DNA from: Rhodocyclaceae bacterium UBA2271
GTDB lineage: Bacteria > Pseudomonadota > Gammaproteobacteria > Burkholderiales > Rhodocyclaceae
Direction of reading: 5' to 3'
Assembly (NCBI GenBank): GCA_002347405.1
Contig: DDXB01000053.1
Coordinates: 1-64,000, forward strand
DNA length: 64,000 nt
The notes under the pieces are model-generated. The model was not told the DNA's origin. It was given only the letters and a program-made list of their open reading frames with translations, and searched no databases. The position numbers and the translations under genes were made by a program. This document shows positions 44,477-51,728 of this stretch, in pieces. How positions within the stretch are numbered: position 1 is the stretch's first letter; each line of letters opens with the position of its first letter.

Positions 44477-45112
44477 TCAATTATTCTTGCTGAATACCTG
44501 AACCTGAAAACGCTTGCCGCCACGCGACGCAACTTCCCTTGAAGTCAGTTGAGCGTAACCGGCAGACTCTGCTGCTTCCTGTAGTTGCGATGGCGGAACA
44601 AGGCGAATGATCTTTCCCAGCGTCTGCACCCGAACAAACGGCGAAGGCGAGACCTGTTGATCGCTTGCGAGCGGCAGTTGCAGCACGGTGACCAATTTAC
44701 CCGCAGCGGTGAGCATGGCAGGCGTTCTGGCGATGACCACATCAACATTGACATATTCCAGAACAAGCCCGGCGAAAATCAAATCCACGGGCGCGAAGCT
44801 CACTTCAGGATTCTGGATGTCACCGGCAATCAACTCCAGTTGCTTGAAGCTGTTTGCAAATCTGGCCTCGGCTGCGGTGATGAAGTGGGGGTTGATATCA
44901 ATCCCGACCACCCGCTGGATATCCGCTGGAATCCTCTCAAAGCCATTGCCACCCGCACAACCCAGGACCGCAACAGAGTGCGGTGAAAGCTCATCGAGCG
45001 CGCCCGAGAAAATATCGGCCAGCATTTGTGCCTGCTCGATTCCAGGCATTGCCATGTGCCCTTCGTAGTCAGCAAGCGGTATATCGAGCCAGGGGGTACT
45101 CATGTCGGTCAA
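44477..45112 (-). CDS. class I SAM-dependent methyltransferase
   Basis: A 211-aa protein with a Rossmann methyltransferase core: SVAVLGCAGGNGFERI (motif I), RVVGIDINPHFI (motif II), LIAGDIQN and FAPVDLIFAGLVLEYV. The opening PWLDIPLADYEGHMAMPGIEQAQML resembles an uncharacterised group of methyltransferases. Start is at 45112 or the Met at 45103. Substrate unknown. Tail-to-tail with rlmF. Confidence 0.82.
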   Translation of the reverse strand: MTDMSTPWLDIPLADYEGHMAMPGIEQAQMLADIFSGALDELSPHSVAVLGCAGGNGFERIPADIQRVVGIDINPHFITAAEARFANSFKQLELIAGDIQNPEVSFAPVDLIFAGLVLEYVNVDVVIARTPAMLTAAGKLVTVLQLPLASDQQVSPSPFVRVQTLGKIIRLVPPSQLQEAAESAGYAQLTSREVASRGGKRFQVQVFSKNN

Positions 45113-45149
45113 TGCAAAAAGGTGAAAGGGTCCAGTGTCGGGTCATGCA

Positions 45150-45173
45150 AAAGTCGGCGCTGGCGGGACGGCG
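45150..45173 (+). repeat. R1 core, methyltransferase / hemG gap
   Basis: Exact R1 core in the 91-bp gap between the methyltransferase start and the hemG end. Confidence 0.85.
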
Positions 45174-45203
45174 CAAACCTTGGAGTGAACTGGCACGGTT
45201 TAT

Positions 45204-45740
45204 TTAAAGACGCGCGACGCGGTGTCCGAAAGCATCCACGTTTGCCCAGTTAGTGAACTCAACGCAGTCCTGCGCGCCCGTCGGCCCGTGGGTCAGCCAC
45301 ATGATGAATCGAATCATCTGGCGATCGAAGAAGCTGTAGCGCTGATAGTCGATCTTGCCGGCGAACACGCCGAGCAGGGCGGGCCGCCAGGCGGTCTGGC
45401 TGGTCTGCCGCCTGAAGGCCTTCATGTACGGGTTCGTATCGGGCGAGTCCTTGCCCGGCTTGCGGGCAACGACATTGACGGTGAAAAAGGCACCGGGCCT
45501 TTCCGCCAGCAGATGTTGGTTGACCCGGATGAAGTCGAAGACCTCTTGACGATGCTTGCCGTAACGGATGCTGGCGCCGATCACGACCTTGTCATGGGAG
45601 GTCACGTCCGCAGGCGCCGTGTCACCGAGGGCGGCCAGTGTCACTGCGTGCCCCTGACCCTCCAGACAGCGGCGCAGCCGGTCGCAGATTTTGCGGGTGT
45701 GGCCGTCAACGGTCGAGTAGGCGAGGAGTATGCGTGACAT
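45204..45740 (-). CDS. hemG: menaquinone/quinone-dependent protoporphyrinogen IX dehydrogenase HemG
   Basis: A 178-aa flavodoxin-fold enzyme. It has the FMN phosphate loop YSTVDGHTRKICDRL, VVIGASIRYGKHRQEVFDFI and FFTVNVVARKPGKDSPDTNPYMKAF, features of HemG, which oxidises protoporphyrinogen IX in haem synthesis using the respiratory chain. The C-terminus (QMIRFIMWLTHGPT) is amphipathic and could touch the membrane. Alternative: a general flavodoxin-domain protein, less likely. Confidence 0.88.
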   Translation of the reverse strand: MSRILLAYSTVDGHTRKICDRLRRCLEGQGHAVTLAALGDTAPADVTSHDKVVIGASIRYGKHRQEVFDFIRVNQHLLAERPGAFFTVNVVARKPGKDSPDTNPYMKAFRRQTSQTAWRPALLGVFAGKIDYQRYSFFDRQMIRFIMWLTHGPTGAQDCVEFTNWANVDAFGHRVARL

Positions 45741-45865
45741 CAGATGCGAGGTTCAAAGAAGCCGCGGGAAAAGTCTTTACAGGCCGCATTCTGCAGTGAA
45801 CCCAATGGAATTGCCGGGAAATTTATCGCGCCGGGCCTCTTTTCTGTGGCGGCAAGGCGAGTTCA

Positions 45866-46981
45866 TCAGGCCAGGTGCTCGGCCGGATCGTTGCAGGGCA
45901 GGCCGAGCGCCGCGGCTACCGGCGCGCTGGTGATCGCGCCCCGGTCCATGTTGAGGCCGGCGCACAGGTGCCGGTCGTCGCGCAGCGCCTGGCGCCAGCC
46001 CTTTTCGGCCAGGGCGATGACGAAGGGCAGGGTGGCGTTGTTAAGCGCAAACGTCGACGTCCGCGGGACGGCGCCCGGCATGTTGGCGACGCAGTAATGC
46101 ACGATGCCATCGACGACGAACGTCGGCGCGGCATGCGTGGTCGGGTGGCTGGTGGCGCAGCAGCCACCCTGGTCGATGGAAACATCGACCAACACCGCGC
46201 CGGGCCGCATGCGCGCAAGCAGGGCGCGGTCGATGAGCTGCGGCGTGGCAGCGCCCGGCAACAGCACGGCGCCCACCACCAGGTCGGCGGCGCGCACGCT
46301 CGCCTCGATGCTGTCTGTCGTGGCGTACAGGGTGCGGATGCGGCCGCCGAACATGGCATCGAGCCAGGCCAGGCGGTCGAGCGAATGATCGATCACGGTG
46401 ACCCGCGCGCCCATGCCCGTCGCGATCAGCGCCGCGTGGTAACCCACCACGCCGCCGCCGAGAATTGTCACCTCGGCCTCCGCCACGCCCGGCACGCCGC
46501 CCAGCAGCAGCCCCGCGCCACCCTGCGGTTTTTCGAGGCAGTGCGCGCCAGCCTGGATCGCCATGCGCCCGGCGATCTCGCTCATCGGCGCCAGCAGGGG
46601 CAGGCCGCCGCCCGCCCGGGTGACGGTTTCATAGGCGATGGCGGTGACGCCGGCGGCGAGCAGCCGACGCGCCTGCTCGGGGTCGGGTGCCAGGTGCAAA
46701 AAAGTGAAGATTACCTGCCCCTCGTGCAACTGGAGGCATTCGTCGGGCTGCGGCTCCTTTACCTTGACGATCAGTTCGCCGCGCGCGAACACTTCTTCGG
46801 CCGTCGCCACGATCCCGGCACCCGCTGCCGCATACATGACATCGTCCAGTCCGAGCGCCGCACCGGCACCGGTCTGCACCAGCACGCCATTCCCCCGACC
46901 CGTCAGTTCACGCACGCTGGCGGGCGTGAGGCCGACGCGATATTCGTGGTTCTTGATTTCCTTCGGCACGCCAATCAGCAT
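45866..46981 (-). CDS. ald: alanine dehydrogenase
   Basis: A 371-aa NAD-dependent enzyme interconverting alanine and pyruvate + ammonia. It opens MLIGVPKEIKNHEYRVGLTPASVRELTGRGN and has VKVKEPQPDECLQLHEGQVIFTFLHLAPD, the nucleotide motif ILGGGVVGYHAALIATGMGARVTVIDHSLDRL and VDVSIDQGGCCATSHPTTHAAPTFVVDGIVHYCVANMPGAVPRTS. I use ATG 46981, the family start, and not the Met seven codons upstream. A second alanine route beside AlaA. Confidence 0.95.
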   Translation of the reverse strand: MLIGVPKEIKNHEYRVGLTPASVRELTGRGNGVLVQTGAGAALGLDDVMYAAAGAGIVATAEEVFARGELIVKVKEPQPDECLQLHEGQVIFTFLHLAPDPEQARRLLAAGVTAIAYETVTRAGGGLPLLAPMSEIAGRMAIQAGAHCLEKPQGGAGLLLGGVPGVAEAEVTILGGGVVGYHAALIATGMGARVTVIDHSLDRLAWLDAMFGGRIRTLYATTDSIEASVRAADLVVGAVLLPGAATPQLIDRALLARMRPGAVLVDVSIDQGGCCATSHPTTHAAPTFVVDGIVHYCVANMPGAVPRTSTFALNNATLPFVIALAEKGWRQALRDDRHLCAGLNMDRGAITSAPVAAALGLPCNDPAEHLA

Positions 46982-47041
46982 CGCATCGTCTCCCTGTCGC
47001 ACTGCGCTACGTCATTTATGAATAGACCCTAAAATCTTAGT

Positions 47042-47173
47042 TCACACCACGGAGATCACGGAGATCACGGAGGACACGGAGACAAGACGCCAGCGGAAAA
47101 ATGCGGGAGCACTTGACGGGTGACGTCCATTGCTTCCGTAACGACTGGTTTTTCTCCGTGTCCTCCGTGGTTA
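47042..47173. repeat. inverted pair of CACGGAG-type repeats
   Basis: The left arm (47042-47085) contains four tandem units of the type ATCACGGAG, ending GGACACGGAGA. The right arm (47151-47173) is the reverse complement of ACCACGGAGGACACGGAGA. The 65-bp spacer has no ORF. This looks like a REP-type sequence common in environmental genomes. Confidence 0.7.
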
Positions 47174-47226
47174 ACTGCTTTTATTAGGATAGATAAATGA
47201 TAGTAGAGCGCGGCAGATGCCGTGAA

Positions 47227-47271
47227 AAAGTCGGCGCTGCTGAGATGAAGTGCCCCGTATGGGGTACGGCG
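47227..47271 (+). repeat. R1 long form, ald / conserved-protein gap
   Basis: R1 core with a 21-nt insertion like that at 34726, here TGAAGTGCCCCGTATGGGGTA after a CTGCTGAGA variant, ending CGGCG. Confidence 0.7.
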
Positions 47272-47346
47272 GATAGCGTGGTCTGATCCAGTTTTCGCCG
47301 CCACGAAACCCGATGCCCGGGTAACAGGGCCGTCCAACCGCCGCCC

Positions 47347-47715
47347 TTATCCCGGCCCGGAATCTTCCTCCCGGTCTGCCAGGGGCGTGACCGCCGTCTC
47401 GGCCGTCGCCTTGGCGATGGTCAGCCGCAGTTCGCAGTATTCGTTCTGCGTATCGACCGGAGTGGGGTCATCGGCGCAACTGCAGCCGGCGATGATGCCG
47501 GAAAAGAATACGCCCACCCTGGCATGGATGAAGCCAGGATCGTCACTGACGCCGAGGACCATCACGCTGACTGCGTCATCCAGGGCATGGCTGCTCGAGG
47601 ACAGACACTGCTGCAACGGCAGTTGGCCACTTGGCAACTGCTCGATCTCATGCTTGAGCGTCCCGCGAAAGTCGGGCTGGTTCCACGCTTTCACGGCTTT
47701 TGGTAGATGAATCAT
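47347..47715 (-). CDS. conserved small protein of unknown function
   Basis: A 122-aa cytoplasmic protein starting MIHLPKAVKAWNQPDFRGTLKHEIEQLPSGQLPLQQCL and containing VMVLGVSDDPGFIHARVGVFFSGIIAGCSCADDPTPVDTQNEYCELRLTIAKATAETAV. I recognise this pattern as a recurring uncharacterised betaproteobacterial protein; the CSCADDPTP segment may bind metal. A GAGG site precedes the ATG at 47715 by 5 bp, so I prefer it to an upstream start. Confidence 0.7.
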   Translation of the reverse strand: MIHLPKAVKAWNQPDFRGTLKHEIEQLPSGQLPLQQCLSSSSHALDDAVSVMVLGVSDDPGFIHARVGVFFSGIIAGCSCADDPTPVDTQNEYCELRLTIAKATAETAVTPLADREEDSGPG

Positions 47716-47802
47716 TTTTGCCTCATTTGAAAACCGAGTGGCTAAAGCAGGCTCTGAGGTAATTAGGGCCAAGCCACGGGTTTCCATGTCCAGATGGAAC
47801 CG

Positions 47803-47826
47803 AAAGTCGGCGCTGGCGGGACGGCG
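47803..47826 (+). repeat. R1 core upstream of the small conserved gene
   Basis: Exact R1 core. Followed at 47897-47916 by a separate REP-like palindrome ATTCCGGCGTTCGCTGGAAT. Confidence 0.85.
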
Positions 47827-47960
47827 ATCAGGCTACGGGTACTGGTTCATTCGTCATTTCGACGTAATCTGGTGTCCGGATTGTCGATCTTCTTGGATTC
47901 CGGCGTTCGCTGGAATGAGTGAGACGGAACCAGGCGGCGGTTTTCGAATTGTCGATGGCG

Positions 47961-48755
47961 CTATGGTTTCTTGGCGAGGAAACGTTCGACCGCTGCCAGA
48001 TGTTCCGGTTCGTTGTGGCACATGCCCTGCAGCACTGCGCACAGGTCGAGATAGTCCTTGAGTTCCATGCGCTGGGCCATCTTCAGCAGCCGCTTGGTGA
48101 GGCGCAATGCTTTGGGCGGCTGGGCGGCGAAGCGGGCGGCGTGTTCCAGGGTGCGCGGCAGGAGATTTTCCGGGGTGACGACTTCGAGGACGACGCCGAG
48201 TTCGAGTGCTTCGGGGGCCTTGATGATGCGGCCGCTCATGGTCAGTTCGAAGGCGCGCTGGTAGCCGATCTGGCGTTGCATGAACCAGGCGCCGCCATCG
48301 CCGGGAATGATGCCGAGGTTGAGGAAGGTTTCGCCAAACCGGGCGCGGTCGGAGGCGATGCGCAGGTCGGCCATGTTGGCGAGGTCGAAGCCGGCGCCGA
48401 TGGCGGGGCCGTTGACCGCGGCGATGATGGGCACCTCGACCTGTTGCAGCGCCAGCGGGATGCGCTGGATGCCGCGCCGGTAACGGGTGGCGACCTCGGC
48501 GACATTGCCGGCAAAGTCGCCGCCGCGCTCGGCCATGTCCTTGACGTTGCCGCCGGACGAGAATGCCGTGCCCGCGCCGGTGATGACCAGCACCGAGACA
48601 TCGTCGCAACGATTGACCCAGTCGGCGACGGCAATGATGTCGTCGATCAGCGCGGTGCCGGTCAGGGCGTTGCGCACGTCGTCGCGGTCGAGCGTGAAGA
48701 TGGCGATGCGCTCTTCGAGTTGCAGGCGGGCGTCGCTGAGGGTGGGCAGGTTCAT
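47961..48755 (-). CDS. crotonase-family enzyme lacking the usual catalytic glutamates
   Basis: A 264-aa enoyl-CoA hydratase/isomerase-fold protein. Oxyanion-hole glycines are present in SSGGNVKDM and AVNGPAIGAGFDLANMADLRIAS. In classic hydratases two glutamates act, in a G-x-x-E-L and a P-E-x-x-L-G context; here these read GFDLA and GETFLNLG, so the first is Asp and the second is displaced. It may be an isomerase or act on another acyl-CoA. It follows the acyl-CoA synthetase gene by 12 bp in the TRAP-acyl-CoA cluster. Confidence 0.85.
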   Translation of the reverse strand: MNLPTLSDARLQLEERIAIFTLDRDDVRNALTGTALIDDIIAVADWVNRCDDVSVLVITGAGTAFSSGGNVKDMAERGGDFAGNVAEVATRYRRGIQRIPLALQQVEVPIIAAVNGPAIGAGFDLANMADLRIASDRARFGETFLNLGIIPGDGGAWFMQRQIGYQRAFELTMSGRIIKAPEALELGVVLEVVTPENLLPRTLEHAARFAAQPPKALRLTKRLLKMAQRMELKDYLDLCAVLQGMCHNEPEHLAAVERFLAKKP

Positions 48756-48767
48756 GGCGGGAGGGTC

Positions 48768-50939
48768 CTATGGCATGACCGAACGGTTGGTGATGATGCG
48801 GGCATCCACCACCGCATAGCCATCGGCATAGGCGAGCACCGGGTTCAGGTCAAGTTCGGAAACTTGCGGGTAGGCGGCGACGATGCTGGATACCTTGAGC
48901 AGCAGGTCGACCAGCGCCGACTTGTCGACCGGTGCCGTGCCGCGCACGCCATGGAGGATCTTGCGGCCCTTGATCTGGTCGACCATCGATTCGGCATCGT
49001 GACGCGACAGCGGAATGGCGCGGAAGGCGACGTCTTCGAGGATTTCGACGAAGATGCCGCCGAGCCCAAACATGAGGACGGGGCCGAAAATCGGGTCACG
49101 CACTACGCCGACGATCACCTCGATGCCCTTCGCCGCCATCGGCGTCACCAGCACGCCGCGAATGTCGGCGTCCGGCGCGTAGGCCTTGGCGGAGGTCATG
49201 ATCTTGTCGAAAGCGGCGCGCAGGGCGGCTTCGCCGCGCAGGCCGAGCTTGACGCCGCCGGCGTCGGACTTGTGCAGGATGTCTTTCGAAACGACTTTCA
49301 TGGCCAGCGCCTGATCGCCATAGGTCGCCGCCACGGCGGCGAGTTCGTCGGCGTTGTACACGATGAATTCGGGTGCCACGGCGATGCCGTGGGCACGCAG
49401 CAGCGCCTTGGCCTCGAACTCGAACAGGTCGCGGCCTTCGTTTTGCGCGCGGGAAAACATGGCCTGCATTTCGGCGCTCGGCTCGATCACGGGGTGCGCG
49501 GACTGTCTGGCCTGGTGTTGCAGATAGATGCCGCGTTCGCCGAGGGCGGCCAGCACGCGCACGGCATGCTCGATGGAGCCATAGACCGGCACTCCGGCCT
49601 CATGCAGGCGCCGCAGGGCGGGGGGCTTGACGGGGGCGTAGAGGCTGTAAATCACCAGCGGCTTGGCGCTGTGGTGCGCGAGTTCGATCATCGCTTCGGC
49701 GCCGCGCATTTCGTCGCCGAGCAGCGTTTCGGCAAAGCGGGTGTGATAACCGCCGAACATGCCGACCAGGAACACTGCATCGACGTTGTCGTCGGCGGCG
49801 ACGATCTTCATGCATTCGGCAAGCAGGGCCGGGTTGGCGTCGGAACTGCCAGCGACGTCCACCGGGTTGGCCAGCGAGGCCTGCGGCAAGAGGATGCCCG
49901 CCAGGCGCTGGCGCGTGGCATCCGTCAGTTCGGAGAGTTCCAGACCGGCCTCGGACAGCCGGTCGGTGGCGATGGTGGCCTGGCCGCCGCCGTCCGAAAT
50001 GACGGCGACGCGCTTGCCTCGCGCTTTCTGCATGAGGCCGAGCCCTTCCGCGACGGGCAGTATCTCGTCGGAATGGTTAACGACGCTGACGCCAACCTGC
50101 CGCAGCAGGTCCATCGTCATGGCGAAGCTGCCGGCGAGAGCGCCGGTATGCGAACTCGCCGCCTTCTTGCCGAGTTCGGTGGAACCCGACTTGTAGACCA
50201 CGACGGGTTTTTTCGCGGTGATTTCGCGGGCGACCTGCAGGAAGCGCTGGCCGTCGCGAAAGCCTTCGACGTAGAGTGTGGCGACCTTTGTATTGTCGTC
50301 CTCGCCGAGATAGCGCAGGTAATCGTTGAAGCCGATGTCGGTCTGGTTGCCCGGGCCGACGTAGGTCGAAAAGCCGACATGGCCATTGTTCTCGGCTTCG
50401 AGTACCAGCGACAGCAGCATGTTGCCCGACTGCGAGATGAAGCCGATGTCACCGGCCTTGATCCTTTCCAGCGCCAGCAGGTTGACCTTCTTGTGCAGGT
50501 TGAACATGCCCGAGGTGTTCGGGCCGATGACGCGCACCTTGCCCGCCCGCGCGGCGTCGAGGACCTGCTGTTCAAGTTGGGCGCCCGCGGGGCCGGTTTC
50601 GCGGAAGCCGCTGGCGAGGATGACCGCACCCTTGACGCCCTTGCGGCCGCATTCGACCATCAGTCCGGGGATGCTCGCTGCCGGCGTGCAGATGAGTGCC
50701 AGCGCGATGTCGCCCGGCACGGATTCTAGGGATGGGTAGGTCTTGACCCCGAGCACCATGTCGGTCTTCGGGTTGATCGGGTATATGGCGCCCTGATAGC
50801 CATCCTTGATCAGGCCCACCATGGCCTTGTAGCCACGCTTGGTCGGGTCGGCCGAGGCGCCGACGATGGCGATTGAATCGGGTGCGAGAAAAGCGTGCAG
50901 CGGGCTCTTGTGGCCCGGGTTGGGCGTATTTGCGTTCAT
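48768..50939 (-). CDS. ADP-forming acyl-CoA synthetase
   Basis: A 723-aa protein with, in order, a CoA-binding domain (SIAIVGASADPTKRGYKAMVGLIKDGYQGAIYPINPK), succinyl-CoA-synthetase-like flavodoxin domains (phosphohistidine region AASSHTGALAGS, about residue 255) and an ATP-grasp domain (GIAVAPEFIVYNADELAAVA to the end). These NDP-forming ligases make acyl-CoA from acid, CoA and ATP, or run in reverse for ATP. Starts directly before the crotonase gene at 50940 and probably activates the acids brought in by the TRAP system. Confidence 0.92.
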   Translation of the reverse strand: MNANTPNPGHKSPLHAFLAPDSIAIVGASADPTKRGYKAMVGLIKDGYQGAIYPINPKTDMVLGVKTYPSLESVPGDIALALICTPAASIPGLMVECGRKGVKGAVILASGFRETGPAGAQLEQQVLDAARAGKVRVIGPNTSGMFNLHKKVNLLALERIKAGDIGFISQSGNMLLSLVLEAENNGHVGFSTYVGPGNQTDIGFNDYLRYLGEDDNTKVATLYVEGFRDGQRFLQVAREITAKKPVVVYKSGSTELGKKAASSHTGALAGSFAMTMDLLRQVGVSVVNHSDEILPVAEGLGLMQKARGKRVAVISDGGGQATIATDRLSEAGLELSELTDATRQRLAGILLPQASLANPVDVAGSSDANPALLAECMKIVAADDNVDAVFLVGMFGGYHTRFAETLLGDEMRGAEAMIELAHHSAKPLVIYSLYAPVKPPALRRLHEAGVPVYGSIEHAVRVLAALGERGIYLQHQARQSAHPVIEPSAEMQAMFSRAQNEGRDLFEFEAKALLRAHGIAVAPEFIVYNADELAAVAATYGDQALAMKVVSKDILHKSDAGGVKLGLRGEAALRAAFDKIMTSAKAYAPDADIRGVLVTPMAAKGIEVIVGVVRDPIFGPVLMFGLGGIFVEILEDVAFRAIPLSRHDAESMVDQIKGRKILHGVRGTAPVDKSALVDLLLKVSSIVAAYPQVSELDLNPVLAYADGYAVVDARIITNRSVMP

Positions 50940-51728
50940 TTACTTTCCTTTGAATACGGGGGTGCGCTTTTCCGCGAAAGCGTCGATGCCCTCCTGCCAG
51001 TCTTGTGTGGTGCCGACGAACATCATGCCTTCGAGTTCGGCGACGAGCGCGGCGTCGAAGGTGCGCTCAGCGGACATGTTGAGTTGCTGCTTGGCGAGTT
51101 GCATCGAGAACGGCGCCTTGCTGGCAATCCTGGCCGCAAACTCGCGGGCCGCATCCAGAAAGCCTGCATCGGCAAAGACCCGGTTGGCCAGGCCGATGCG
51201 CACGGCTTCTTCACCCTTGATGCGTTCGCCCAGAAAAACCAGTTCGCGCGCCTTGGCGAGGCCCACCAGCCGCGGCAGCAGCCAGGTAACGCCGCCGCCG
51301 AGGAAGTTGCCGATGCTGATCTCGGGCAGGCCGATCTGGGCGCTTTCGGCCATCAGCAGGAAGTCAGAGGCGATGGCCAGCTCGGCCCCGGCGCCCAGCG
51401 CATAGCCATTGACGGCGGCAACCACCGGTTTGCCGAGTTGCAGCAGGCGCTTGCAGACGATCTGTTCGCCTTGCAGGTACTGGCGGCGGTCGAATGCAGT
51501 GCGGCCGAGCTTGTGTTCCTTCAGGTCGGCGCCGACGCAAAAGGCCCGGCCCTCGCCAGTCACCAGCACGACGCGGACATCGCCATCGGCTTCGGCACGG
51601 GTCAGTGCGGCATTCAGCTCGTCATAGAGTTGCTGGGTGACGGCATTAAGGCGCTGCGGACGGTTGAGGCGGATTTCCGCGATGCCGTCGCGCAGCTCAT
51701 AGAGAATGGTTTCGTAGCTCATGTTCAT
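50940..51728 (-). CDS. enoyl-CoA hydratase
   Basis: A 262-aa crotonase with both catalytic glutamates in place (GAGAELAIASDFLL and GLPEISIGNFLGGGVTWLLPRL) and oxyanion-hole residues in FCVGADLKEH. It hydrates 2-enoyl-CoA. Start at 51728 (MNMSYETIL), whose ATG overlaps the TRAP permease stop (ATGA); MSYE at 51722 is an alternative. Its stop abuts the acyl-CoA synthetase start. Confidence 0.92.
   Translation of the reverse strand: MNMSYETILYELRDGIAEIRLNRPQRLNAVTQQLYDELNAALTRAEADGDVRVVLVTGEGRAFCVGADLKEHKLGRTAFDRRQYLQGEQIVCKRLLQLGKPVVAAVNGYALGAGAELAIASDFLLMAESAQIGLPEISIGNFLGGGVTWLLPRLVGLAKARELVFLGERIKGEEAVRIGLANRVFADAGFLDAAREFAARIASKAPFSMQLAKQQLNMSAERTFDAALVAELEGMMFVGTTQDWQEGIDAFAEKRTPVFKGK

Larger units (their letters stand above)
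46982..47346. repeat. repeat-filled gap upstream of ald
   Basis: No gene seen. It holds CACGGAG-type 9-bp tandem repeats (47042-47085), an inverted partner TCTCCGTGTCCTCCGTGG (47152-47170) and an R1 long copy (47227-47271). The ald promoter should lie near 46990-47040, where I see only AT-rich patches (AAAATCTTAG). Confidence 0.6.

Noticed and set aside
47919..50729. 936-codon open frame on the plus strand
   Set aside because: Antisense to the crotonase and acyl-CoA synthetase genes; no recognisable domain or ribosome site.
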